Shown in pieces: positions 50,701 to 59,360 of a DNA stretch of 64,000 nt (position 1 is its first letter; every line of letters begins with the position of its first letter). This DNA comes from CALJFL01 sp963669435 (lineage in GTDB: Bacteria; Pseudomonadota; Gammaproteobacteria; Pseudomonadales; Halieaceae). The notes under the pieces were generated by a model that was given only the letters and a program-made list of their open reading frames with translations, did not search any database and was not told where the DNA came from. Where the stretch lies: NCBI GenBank assembly GCA_963669435.1, contig OY770025.1, forward strand, positions 2,542,001 through 2,606,000, in the 5' to 3' direction. Made by a program: the position numbers and the translations under genes.

Positions 50701-51992
50701 CGGTATCGCGCTCTGGTGAACTGGCGCTGTTGGATACCCGCGGTCGAGAGCGTGAGCGCTACAAGCTGCCGTACGGCGCGGTTATCAAGGTTGCCGATCA
50801 GTCCAGCGTGGCCGCTGGCGATATCGTTGCAAACTGGGATCCGCACACACACCCGATTATCACCGAAGTGGCTGGTACGGTGAAGTTTGGTGGCATGGAG
50901 GAGGGCATCACTATCCGACGCCAGACGGACGAGCTGACCGGCCTATCCAATATCGCAGTAATCGATCCGGCGGAGCGGCCTGCGGCAGGTAAGGATATTC
51001 GCCCCTCGGTGTCGCTGGTGGATGACAAAGGCAAGGAACTCTGCCTGGCTGGAACCAATGTGCCGGCACACTACTTCCTTCCCGCCAACGCAATGGTGAG
51101 TATGGAAGACGGCGCCAAGCTGGAAGCCGGTGACGTAATTGCGCGTATACCGCAGGAAGGTTCCAAGACCCGTGATATTACCGGTGGTCTACCGCGGGTT
51201 GCCGACCTGTTCGAAGCGCGTAAGCCCAAGGAGCCGGCGATTCTCGCCGAGATCACTGGTACTGTCAGCTTTGGTAAGGAGACCAAGGGCAAGCGCCGTC
51301 TGGTGATTACCCCGACTGACGGTTCAACACTGCCAGACGGTTCGGACCACTACGAGGCGCTGATACCGAAATGGCGTGTTATGTCCGTGTTCGAAGGTGA
51401 GCATGTCGAGAAGGGTGAAATTGTGTCCGAAGGACCGCCCAGTCCGCACGACATCCTGCGCCTTAAGGGTATTGAAGCACTGGCAAACTACATCGTTAAC
51501 GAGATCCAGGAGGTATATCGCCTCCAGGGTGTGAAGATTAACGATAAGCACATTGAGGTTATTGTGCGTCAGATGCTGCGCAAGGTGGTGATTAACAACA
51601 GTGGTGACTCCAACCTGATTAAGGGTGAACAGGTGGAATACACCACGCTGCTGGAAGAAAATGAGCGCCTGCAGGCCGAGGGACTGATCCCGGCCAGTGG
51701 CGAGCGTGAACTTCTGGGAATCACCAAGGCGTCGCTGGCGACCGAGAGCTTCATTTCCGCGGCTTCCTTCCAGGAAACTACCCGGGTACTGACCGAGGCT
51801 GCCGTGACCGGCAAGCGCGACTACCTGCGTGGCCTGAAAGAAAACGTGGTGGTTGGTCGACTGATTCCCGCAGGAACCGGTCTTGCCTATCACGAGGAAC
51901 GCAAGCGTCAGCGTGATGGCCAGGCGGAAATGGCAGTCTCGGCCCAGGAGATTGAGGCAGCACTGACCGAGGCATTGCAGGCCGACGACTAA
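47775..51992 (+). CDS. rpoC: RNA polymerase beta' subunit
   Basis: The largest polymerase subunit, 1405 residues. It has the N-terminal zinc-binding cysteines ([22 protein letters not shown]), the catalytic Mg loop [15 protein letters not shown] (three aspartates) and a second zinc site near [16 protein letters not shown]. The start is TTG 47775 ([11 protein letters not shown]), preceded by the strong ribosome site GGAGGAAT; E. coli rpoC also uses a non-ATG (GTG) start. A strong terminator follows. Confidence 0.98.
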   Translation: [1405 protein letters not shown]

Positions 51993-52018
51993 TCTGGTCG
52001 CTGCACGAGCTGATCCCC

Positions 52019-52055
52019 AAGGGGCGGCGGGTTGAGACCCTCCGCCCCTTTTTTT
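52019..52055 (+). terminator. Rho-independent terminator of rpoBC
   Basis: GGGGCGGCGGG (52021-52031) pairs with CCCTCCGCCCC (52038-52048) across a TTGAGA loop, followed by seven Ts. It is 28 bases after the rpoC stop and separates polymerase genes from the inserted secreted-protein gene and the rpsL operon. Confidence 0.9.
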
Positions 52056-52183
52056 GTCTGCTAGTCTGGGTCCTTAGCCGCTATCGAATTTGACCATTAG
52101 AGTGGTTGAACTACGCTCAAGGAATGACCGCATGGCGGATAGTCGTCGCGGGAATCAAATTCAATAAAACAAGGACGCATATC

Positions 52184-52936
52184 ATGAACAGACTACTGAC
52201 AGTGGTATCGATGTTTGCCATCGCTCTGGGTTTCACTGGGCCTACCTCGGCGCAAAATAACAGCGCCAGTCCGGTGGAGGCTTTTTATTGTGATTTACGA
52301 GAGGGTCATGACCTCAAAGACCTGATGGAGGTAGCGGAAGATTTAGATGAATGGGCTGATGACCAAGACGCGAGCTATTCTGCCTGGGTGTTAACGCCGC
52401 AGTTCACTTCGGGACCGGTGCCTGATTTTATCTGGTTAGGCTCCTGGTCAGACTACGCCAATATGGGTGCCGGGATGGATGAGTGGATGGAGGATGATGA
52501 TGACCTCGGAGAGGCTTTCAATGAGGTCAGCGACTGCAGCTCTGCCCATGTGCTCGCCTCTTCAGTGGAGGTTCGCGCTGAGGGTGGCCCTCCCGGTGAT
52601 GGTCTGGTGATGTTCAGCCGTTGCAACATCGATGAGGACAGCAATGGTATGGAGGCGATAGAGGCGCATCGCGGGGTGTCGGCAATGATGGCTGGCAAGG
52701 GGGCCAAGGGCTCCAGCTGGGTGTTTTTCCCCGCACTCGGTGGCGGTGATCTGGACTATGACTACCTGTCTGTTCTGCATTTTGATAACTGGACTGATTA
52801 CGGCAACGGGCTGCAGCACTGGGTGAATGGCGGCGGGCGCCAGGAGGGTGCAAAAATCATGGACGGAGTGTCCGTTTGTGGTGAGAACCCGGCAACAGTC
52901 TGGAATGTCAGGCTGGTGCGCAACGGCGAGGAATAA
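52184..52936 (+). CDS. Secreted acidic protein with two tandem homologous domains
   Basis: An unrecognised 250-residue protein. Residues 1-23 form a signal peptide ending TSAQ. Two halves share a pattern: VEAFYCD (Cys36), a GSWSDYANMGAGMDEWM block (86-102) and Cys118 in the first; LVMFSRC (Cys147), DNWTDYGNGLQHWV (201-214) and Cys232 in the second. So each half has one pair of cysteines 82-85 residues apart, perhaps disulfide bonded. The fold may be an ABM/dimeric alpha-beta barrel repeat (inference). Strongly acidic (EWMEDDDD). It sits between the rpoC terminator and the rpsL promoter, where no such gene is usual. AAGGA precedes ATG 52184. Confidence 0.75.
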   Translation: MNRLLTVVSMFAIALGFTGPTSAQNNSASPVEAFYCDLREGHDLKDLMEVAEDLDEWADDQDASYSAWVLTPQFTSGPVPDFIWLGSWSDYANMGAGMDEWMEDDDDLGEAFNEVSDCSSAHVLASSVEVRAEGGPPGDGLVMFSRCNIDEDSNGMEAIEAHRGVSAMMAGKGAKGSSWVFFPALGGGDLDYDYLSVLHFDNWTDYGNGLQHWVNGGGRQEGAKIMDGVSVCGENPATVWNVRLVRNGEE

Positions 52937-52974
52937 GCCGTTTTTGAGCCCACCAAAACGCCACTTTTGGCGGG

Positions 52975-53003
52975 TTGACTCCTTAACACAGCATCTATAG
53001 AAT
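52975..53003 (+). promoter_or_regulatory. Promoter of the rpsL-rpsG-fusA-tuf operon
   Basis: TTGACT at 52975-52980, a 17-bp spacer and TAGAAT at 52998-53003, followed by GC-rich GCCGCCTCC, consistent with stringent control. The start of transcription is expected near 53010, giving a leader of about 140 bases that includes CTTTCGGGGGG. The same arrangement is seen before rpsJ. Confidence 0.8.
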
Positions 53004-53150
53004 GCCGCCTCCTCTTTCGGGGGGTGGCTTCGTGCGTCCTGAGTACCGGGTATATCACTTAAAGTCACTCGCTTCGGCAAATTGCCGAATACCGTGGGGG
53101 CCATGGCGATATCGCCATGAAATTATTCGATTTTTTGGAGTTTTAACTGA

Positions 53151-53522
53151 ATGGCAACGATCAACCAATTGGTTCGTAAGCCTAGGAAGCGCAAAGTAGA
53201 CAAAAGCGACGTTCCCGCACTGCAAAGCTGCCCGCAGCGCCGTGGTGTGTGTACGCGTGTTTACACTACTACGCCGAAGAAGCCGAACTCTGCACTGCGC
53301 AAAGTCTGCCGTGTGCGCCTGACCAACGGTTACGAAGTGTCTTCGTATATCGGCGGTGAGGGCCACAACCTGCAGGAGCACAGTGTTGTTCTGATTCGCG
53401 GCGGTCGTGTAAAGGACCTGCCCGGTGTGCGTTATCACACCGTACGTGGCAGCCTCGACACCTCTGGAGTTTCAGACCGTCGTAACGGTCGTTCCAAGTA
53501 CGGTGCCAAGCGACCCAAGTAA
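53151..53522 (+). CDS. rpsL: 30S ribosomal protein S12
   Basis: Decoding-centre protein of 123 residues: INQLVRKPRKRKVDKSDVPAL at the N-terminus, TTPKKPNSALRKVCRVRLTNG in the loop where streptomycin-resistance changes occur (wild-type lysine present) and GVRYHTVRGSLDTSGV near the end. First gene of the str operon here, 100 bases before rpsG. Confidence 0.98.
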   Translation: MATINQLVRKPRKRKVDKSDVPALQSCPQRRGVCTRVYTTTPKKPNSALRKVCRVRLTNGYEVSSYIGGEGHNLQEHSVVLIRGGRVKDLPGVRYHTVRGSLDTSGVSDRRNGRSKYGAKRPK

Positions 53523-53622
53523 GCGCTTTTTAAGCAAACAACGTAAGTAAGGCCGATCCTCTGCCTCCCCCGCATATGTGGCAGGTAGTGTTCGGGAAAC
53601 CTGAAGAGAGAAGGGCAATATC

Positions 53623-54093
53623 ATGCCGAGAAGACGAGTAGTCGCCAAGCGCGAAATCCTGCCAGATCCTAAGTTTGGCAACGTGACCCTGGCAAAATTC
53701 ATGAACCACGTGATGATAAGTGGTAAAAAATCAGTCGCAGAGACCATTGTGTATGGCGCTCTGGATATTGTTCAGGAACGTCTGAACAAAGATCCCATTG
53801 AAGCTTTTGATGAGGCACTGGAAAACATCGCTCCCATGGTCGAGGTGAAATCCCGTCGTGTGGGTGGTGCAACCTACCAGGTGCCAGTAGAAGTGCGTCC
53901 GTCGCGCCGCGTCGCATTGTCCATGCGCTGGCTGGTTGAGTACTCCCGCAACCGCGGTGAGAAGTCCATGCGCCAGCGCCTGGCAGGTGAAATCATTGAT
54001 GCTTCCCAGGGCAAGGGTAATGCCGTGAAGAAGCGTGAAGATGTTCACCGCATGGCCGAAGCGAACAAGGCATTCTCGCACTTCCGCTTCTAA
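53623..54093 (+). CDS. rpsG: 30S ribosomal protein S7
   Basis: Nucleates assembly of the 30S head and can repress its own operon. 156 residues: PRRRVVAKREILPDPKFGN at the N-terminus, then AKFMNHVMISGKKSVAETIVYGAL and RRVGGATYQVPVEVRPSRR. 36 bases before fusA. Confidence 0.98.
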   Translation: MPRRRVVAKREILPDPKFGNVTLAKFMNHVMISGKKSVAETIVYGALDIVQERLNKDPIEAFDEALENIAPMVEVKSRRVGGATYQVPVEVRPSRRVALSMRWLVEYSRNRGEKSMRQRLAGEIIDASQGKGNAVKKREDVHRMAEANKAFSHFRF

Positions 54094-54129
54094 TTTAGCG
54101 TTCTTTCAGCTTTTCACCGGGATCAGGTA

Positions 54130-56241
54130 GTGGCACGCAAAACTCCTATCGACCGTTATCGCAACATCGGTATTTGCGCTCACGTGGACGCGGGTAAAAC
54201 CACGACCACGGAGCGTGTGCTGTTCTATACCGGTTTGTCCCACAAGATTGGTGAAGTACACGACGGTGCAGCCACCATGGACTGGATGGAGCAGGAGCAG
54301 GAACGAGGTATCACCATCACCTCTGCTGCGACGACCTGTTTCTGGAAAGGTATGGATGCCCAGTTTGATGACCATCGGATCAATATCATCGATACACCCG
54401 GGCACGTCGACTTCACCATCGAAGTTGAGCGCTCACTGCGTGTGCTCGATGGTGCGGTAGTGGTCTTGTGCGGGTCTTCGGGTGTCCAGCCCCAGACTGA
54501 AACTGTATGGCGCCAGGCTAACAAGTACGAAGTGCCGCGCATGGTCTTTGTGAACAAGATGGATCGTGCAGGCGCGGACTTCAATATGGTGGTTGACCAA
54601 TTAAAGACGCGCCTGGGTGCCAATGCGGTGCCCCTACAGATGACTATCGGTTCTGAAGAAAACTTCAAAGGTGTGGTCGACCTGGTCAAGAACAAGGCGA
54701 TCCTCTGGAGCGAAGCCGACCAGGGCATGACCTTTGAATACGCCGATGTTCCTGAGGACATGGCGGATGACGTCGCGGCCATGCGTGAATACATGATTGA
54801 GGCCGCCGCCGAAGCCAATGACGAGTACATGGAAAAGTACCTCGAAGGCACTGAATTGTCTGAAGAAGAAATTAAAGCCGGCATCCGCGCCCGTACACTG
54901 GCGAATGAAATCGTCCCTGTACTTGGTGGCTCGGCCTTCAAGAATAAGGGGGTGCAGGCGGTTCTGGATGCGGTGATTGAGTACATGCCTTCGCCAACAG
55001 AGGTTAAAGCCATCGAAGGTACCTTGATGGACAAGGAAGCAACCGTCGATACGCGAGAAGCGGATGACAACGCGCCGTTTTCTGCCCTGGCCTTCAAGAT
55101 TGCGACGGACCCCTTTGTTGGTACCCTTACCTTCTTCCGTGTCTATTCGGGCAAACTCGAGAGTGGCACCGCGGTATACAACTCTGTTAAGGAAAAGAAG
55201 GAACGTGTTGGTCGCATGGTGCAAATGCACTCCAACAGCCGGGAAGAAATCAAGGAAGTACTGGCGGGCGATATTGCCGCGGCAGTCGGCCTGAAGGATG
55301 TCACCACCGGGGACACCCTGTGTGACATCGACACTCCTATTGTACTAGAGCGCATGGAGTTTCCCGAGCCGGTTATCTCGGTGGCCGTAGAGCCAAAATC
55401 CAAGCCGGACCAGGAAAAGATGGGTGTGGCCCTGGGCAAGCTGGCACAGGAAGACCCTTCATTTCGTGTCAAGACGGATGAAGAAACCGGCCAGACTATT
55501 ATCTCGGGCATGGGCGAGTTACACCTGGATATCCTGGTTGACCGCATGCGCCGTGAATTCAGTGTCGAAGCAAATATAGGTAAGCCCCAGGTTGCCTACC
55601 GGGAAGCTATTCGCAATACCGCAGAGATTGAGGGCAAATTCGTCCGCCAAAGTGGTGGTCGCGGGCAGTATGGCCACGTTTGGGTCAAGTTTGAGCCCGC
55701 GGATGACGGTGATGCCGAGGGTCTGGAATTCATTAACGAAATTGTTGGCGGTGCCGTGCCGCGGGAGTACATCCCCGCGGTGCAAAAAGGTATCGAGGAA
55801 CAAATGAAGAACGGCGTAATAGCCGGCTACCCGCTATTGGGCTTGAAGGCGACGCTGTACGATGGGTCTTTCCACGATGTGGACTCTAACGAAATGGCGT
55901 TCAAGATTGCGGCGTCTATGGCGACCAAAAAGTTATCACAGGAAGGCGGGGCGGTTTTGCTCGAGCCGATCATGCAGGTCGAGGTGGTCACACCGGAAGA
56001 AAATATGGGTGACGTGGTCGGAGATCTCAACCGACGTCGTGGCCTGATTGGTGGGATGGATGAAAATCCCTCCGGCAAGGTTGTTAACGCGGAAGTACCG
56101 CTGGCGGAAATGTTTGGCTATGCCACCGATCTGCGTTCGGCAACCCAGGGCCGCGCTACCTATACTATGGAATTCAGCAAGTATTCCGAGGCGCCAAAAA
56201 ATGTCGCCGACGAAATTATCTCCAAAAACCAGACCGGTTAA
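54130..56241 (+). CDS. fusA: Elongation factor G
   Basis: Translocation GTPase, 703 residues. G1 AHVDAGKTTTTERVLFYTG, switch region RGITITSAAT, DTPGHVDFT (G3) and NKMDR (G4) are all intact, with complete domains II-V (ending GYATDLRSATQGRATYTMEFSKY). The start is GTG 54130 after an AGG ribosome site, and tuf follows after 27 bases. A bacterial housekeeping EF-G, not the FusA2 paralogue, judged by operon position. Confidence 0.98.
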   Translation: MARKTPIDRYRNIGICAHVDAGKTTTTERVLFYTGLSHKIGEVHDGAATMDWMEQEQERGITITSAATTCFWKGMDAQFDDHRINIIDTPGHVDFTIEVERSLRVLDGAVVVLCGSSGVQPQTETVWRQANKYEVPRMVFVNKMDRAGADFNMVVDQLKTRLGANAVPLQMTIGSEENFKGVVDLVKNKAILWSEADQGMTFEYADVPEDMADDVAAMREYMIEAAAEANDEYMEKYLEGTELSEEEIKAGIRARTLANEIVPVLGGSAFKNKGVQAVLDAVIEYMPSPTEVKAIEGTLMDKEATVDTREADDNAPFSALAFKIATDPFVGTLTFFRVYSGKLESGTAVYNSVKEKKERVGRMVQMHSNSREEIKEVLAGDIAAAVGLKDVTTGDTLCDIDTPIVLERMEFPEPVISVAVEPKSKPDQEKMGVALGKLAQEDPSFRVKTDEETGQTIISGMGELHLDILVDRMRREFSVEANIGKPQVAYREAIRNTAEIEGKFVRQSGGRGQYGHVWVKFEPADDGDAEGLEFINEIVGGAVPREYIPAVQKGIEEQMKNGVIAGYPLLGLKATLYDGSFHDVDSNEMAFKIAASMATKKLSQEGGAVLLEPIMQVEVVTPEENMGDVVGDLNRRRGLIGGMDENPSGKVVNAEVPLAEMFGYATDLRSATQGRATYTMEFSKYSEAPKNVADEIISKNQTG

Positions 56242-56268
56242 CGGTTAAACTCACAGAGGTGAATTGAA

Positions 56269-57492
56269 GTGTCAAAGGAAACATTTGAACGTACGAAGCC
56301 CCACGTCAATGTGGGTACGATAGGCCACGTTGACCACGGTAAGACGACGCTGACGGCGGCGTTGACGCGCGTATGCTCCGAAGTATGGGGCGGCGATGCG
56401 GTCGCGTTCGACGGCATCGACAATGCACCGGAAGAGAAAGAGCGTGGTATCACCATCGCGACGTCTCACGTAGAGTACGACTCACCGGAGCGTCACTACG
56501 CACACGTTGACTGCCCGGGACACGCGGACTACGTGAAGAACATGATCACCGGTGCGGCGCAGATGGACGGCGCGATCCTGGTGTGTGGCGCCACCGACGG
56601 CCCCATGCCCCAGACCCGTGAGCACATCCTGCTGTCACGTCAGGTAGGCGTTCCCTACATTGTGGTATTCCTGAACAAGGCGGACCTGCTGGCAGAAGAC
56701 TGCGGCGGTGCGGATTCAGAAGAATACGAAGAGATGAAAGAGCTGGTCGAGATGGAGCTGCGTGAGCTGCTGGACCAGTACGAGTTCCCGGGCGACGACA
56801 CCCCGATCATCTGTGGTTCAGCGCTGCTGGCGCTGGAAGGCAAGGATGACAACGAACTGGGCACCACCGCGGTGAAGACCCTGGTTGAGACCCTGGACAG
56901 CTACATCCCAGAGCCTGAGCGTGCGATCGACCAGCCGTTCCTGATGCCGGTAGAGGACGTGTTCTCTATTTCGGGTCGTGGCACCGTGGTCACTGGCCGT
57001 GTTGAGCGCGGTGTGATCAAGGTCGGTGAAGAGATCGAGATCGTGGGTATCAAGGACACCCAGACCACCACCTGTACGGGTGTTGAGATGTTCCGCAAGC
57101 TGCTGGACGAAGGCCGTGCGGGCGAGAACGTGGGTGTACTGCTGCGTGGTACCAAGCGTGACGAGGTTGAGCGTGGTCAGGTGCTGGCGAAGCCGGGTTC
57201 TGTGAATCCGCACACCAAGTTTGAGGCAGAGGTTTACATTCTGTCGAAGGAAGAAGGCGGCCGTCATACACCGTTCTTCAAGGGCTACCGTCCGCAGTTT
57301 TACTTCCGTACCACGGATGTGACTGGTGCGTGTGAGTTGCCTGATGGTGTTGAGATGGTGATGCCGGGTGACAACGTGCAGATGGTAGCGACGTTGATTG
57401 CGCCGATTGCGATGGAAGAAGGCCTGCGCTTTGCGATCCGTGAAGGCGGTCGTACTGTTGGCGCGGGTGTTGTCGCCAAGATCATCGAATAA
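56269..57492 (+). CDS. tuf: Elongation factor Tu, copy 2
   Basis: Second EF-Tu gene, 407 residues and identical in protein sequence to copy 1. It starts with GTG at 56269 after GAGGTGA and ends with GAA-TAA, whereas copy 1 has ATG and GAG-TAA; I found no other base difference between start and stop. Such identity over about 1.2 kb across 17 kb implies ongoing gene conversion. It corresponds to tufA at the end of the str operon. Confidence 0.98.
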   Translation: MSKETFERTKPHVNVGTIGHVDHGKTTLTAALTRVCSEVWGGDAVAFDGIDNAPEEKERGITIATSHVEYDSPERHYAHVDCPGHADYVKNMITGAAQMDGAILVCGATDGPMPQTREHILLSRQVGVPYIVVFLNKADLLAEDCGGADSEEYEEMKELVEMELRELLDQYEFPGDDTPIICGSALLALEGKDDNELGTTAVKTLVETLDSYIPEPERAIDQPFLMPVEDVFSISGRGTVVTGRVERGVIKVGEEIEIVGIKDTQTTTCTGVEMFRKLLDEGRAGENVGVLLRGTKRDEVERGQVLAKPGSVNPHTKFEAEVYILSKEEGGRHTPFFKGYRPQFYFRTTDVTGACELPDGVEMVMPGDNVQMVATLIAPIAMEEGLRFAIREGGRTVGAGVVAKIIE

Positions 57493-57554
57493 GGCGTCGA
57501 TAATCGCGTTGGATAAATAGAGGTCGGTTGCTTAATAGCTGACACTTGACCCAG

Positions 57555-57590
57555 AAAAGGCCGGCTCCCGAGAGGGGGCGGCCTTTTTTT
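57555..57590 (+). terminator. Rho-independent terminator after tuf copy 2
   Basis: AAGGCCG-GCTCCC (about 57557-57569) pairs with GGGGGC-GGCCTT (57574-57586) around a GAGA loop, followed by a run of Ts to 57590. It ends the str operon before the converging methyltransferase gene. Confidence 0.88.
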
Positions 57591-57608
57591 CTGCCTATAG
57601 AGTTCTGG

Positions 57609-58442
57609 CTAGCCGGGTTTCTGGAAGCCGAAGACGTCCTGGTGGTTGTCCCATCCGCGTTGCTGGTAGTAAACCTCCTGCCAGTCTCCCGCGGTATCAG
57701 CCATTTCCAGAATCTTTTCCCGTGTAGACAGAGAAATGCCGTACCCCGAACGGAAGCGGTAATCACTGTAGCCAAAGCCGTGGTTGTGGTACGCCTGCAG
57801 TACCCTCTGCTGGCCGGCCTTGCTGAGGTTGTATCGAAAATTTCCCGACTCAAGATTTTCGAGGGTTTTTTCACCGTGGGTAGTGAATACGCAAAGGCCT
57901 CCAGGCGATAGATGTTGGCAAAAGAGACGCAAGAGGTTTCGGGAGGAGTTCTCGTCCACATGTGTAAGCAAAGAGCCGCACCATATCAAGTCAAAGGACT
58001 CGGCGACATTCACTTCATCAAACTCCACGCGTGATTCAAACGACCTCACCGAAAACTCCTCGGTGCAGAACCTCAGAGCCTGCCTGTTCAGTTCTGCGGC
58101 GAAGATCTCCGCCTCTGGGTAGCGGACCTTCAATACTCTAAGGACCCGCCCATAACCACAGGGGAGATCCAGTATTTTTTTGATGTCCGTTTTGCCGGTG
58201 GCGGTTAGGGCGGCCTGGATGGCGCGCAGTGCCGACAGCCCCACAGTCAGGTAGTGACTGGCCTGACCTGGAACGTACATCCCATCGGCCCGGTGAATGA
58301 CCAGAGACATGTTTTTGATCGCGGACTTTTCGTTAGCGTCTTCGAGTTCCGAAGCCAGTTGATGTTGCGCATTGCGCATCGCGGAGGCGGAGTTTGTCAG
58401 ACCCAGTCGATGGGCTATTTGTAGCAGGAGAGTGTTAGGCAT
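57609..58442 (-). CDS. Class I SAM-dependent methyltransferase
   Basis: A 277-residue methyltransferase. An N-terminal helical region (residues 1-85) precedes motif I, KILDLPCGYGRVLRVLK (about 88-104). Then come EIFAAELNRQALRFC, the motif IV-like FDLIWCGSLLTHVDENSSRNLL and LSPGGLCVFTTHGEK. The DLPCGYGRVLR string is typical of a family found near glycan genes. It lies, with a TM2 gene, between the str and S10 operons, which are normally adjacent, and is transcribed against them. The acceptor is unknown. Confidence 0.78.
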   Translation of the reverse strand: MPNTLLLQIAHRLGLTNSASAMRNAQHQLASELEDANEKSAIKNMSLVIHRADGMYVPGQASHYLTVGLSALRAIQAALTATGKTDIKKILDLPCGYGRVLRVLKVRYPEAEIFAAELNRQALRFCTEEFSVRSFESRVEFDEVNVAESFDLIWCGSLLTHVDENSSRNLLRLFCQHLSPGGLCVFTTHGEKTLENLESGNFRYNLSKAGQQRVLQAYHNHGFGYSDYRFRSGYGISLSTREKILEMADTAGDWQEVYYQQRGWDNHQDVFGFQKPG

Positions 58443-58489
58443 GCGCTAACATTAACAGTGAGATAGTGTTGCCGCCACAGCTGATGACC

Positions 58490-58888
58490 TCAGTATTGCA
58501 TGTTCTCCTCAGACAGTTGCTCGTTCAGCGTGAGGAAGTCCCACAGAATACCCAGTCCAAAAACACCGAGTGTGACCAGGTACAGAATGCCAGTTATCAC
58601 CTTACCCATATAGAACCGGTGCACACCAAGAACGCCAAGGAAAGTCAGTAGAATCCAGGTCAGGTCATAGTCTACTGGTCCTGCCACGTAGCGTCTCTCC
58701 GCTTGGCTGGCCATCGCTGGTATCAGAAAGAGGTCAATAATCCAGCCGATGAAGAACAAGCCAAGGGTAAAGAACCAGATTACGCCGGTGACCTGCTTAC
58801 CGTAATAAAAGCGGTGCGCGCCGATAAAGCCAAAAATCCAGAGCAGGTAACCGAGAAGAAGGGAGTGGGTATCCTGGGAGCGTGACAT
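58490..58888 (-). CDS. TM2 domain membrane protein with two TM2 units
   Basis: A 132-residue membrane protein with two TM2 units, each two helices: LLGYLLWIFGFIGAHRFYYGKQVTGVIWFFTLGLFFIGWIIDLF (about 11-54) and ILLTFLGVLGVHRFYMGKVITGILYLVTLGVFGLGILWDFL (about 79-119). The G-xHRFYxGK motif repeats in both. Function is unknown; the family is common in bacteria. It is the upstream neighbour of the methyltransferase on the minus strand, 47 bases apart, and starts at ATG 58888. Confidence 0.85.
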   Translation of the reverse strand: MSRSQDTHSLLLGYLLWIFGFIGAHRFYYGKQVTGVIWFFTLGLFFIGWIIDLFLIPAMASQAERRYVAGPVDYDLTWILLTFLGVLGVHRFYMGKVITGILYLVTLGVFGLGILWDFLTLNEQLSEENMQY

Positions 58889-58942
58889 AGGCGCCTTAGT
58901 GGGAGGTTCTTGGAGCCATCATGTAAGTAAGTGCCAGCGGGG

Positions 58943-59059
58943 TCAACAATGAAAGCAGTTGTTTATTTTTAGCAATTTGTGCCCGTTGGCCAATAGATCA
59001 CGGCAGAGGTGAGAGCCAATAAATCCCGCTCCACCCGTTACCAGAATGCGTTTGGACAT
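58943..59059 (-). pseudogene. Truncated NAD-dependent epimerase/dehydratase, 5' fragment
   Basis: A 38-codon frame from ATG 59059 to a TGA at 58943-58945. It begins with the Rossmann start ILVTGGAGFIGSHLCRDLL plus ANGH, characteristic of extended SDR sugar-nucleotide epimerases such as UDP-glucuronate decarboxylases. Recognisable similarity fades after about 27-35 residues and the remaining 280 residues of such an enzyme are absent. A remnant of a sugar-nucleotide gene, possibly once linked to the neighbouring methyltransferase. Confidence 0.75.
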
Positions 59060-59360
59060 TTCGTCTTGTCCCGGGGTTGTCCGCTGCTGTGTTTTTGTGC
59101 GCACATTCTGCAACCTGGGCGGCAACTTGGTCCACAGGATGCCGACCAGGCTGATACAATCGCCCCAGCATTCTGCCGTGTCTCAATGATGTATTTTGAT
59201 ATTTCCCGAAGGGAAATAATCCCATTTTTAATATAACCTCTGGTTATTTCTAGTGGCGCCAGTTTAAGCATTTCACGGGGTCAATTTATAGCCCCCGCCG
59301 AACCCACAATCCCTCCCTGCGGAGAGGCTGGAACCCCCTGTAATTAATTGAAAAACCGCC

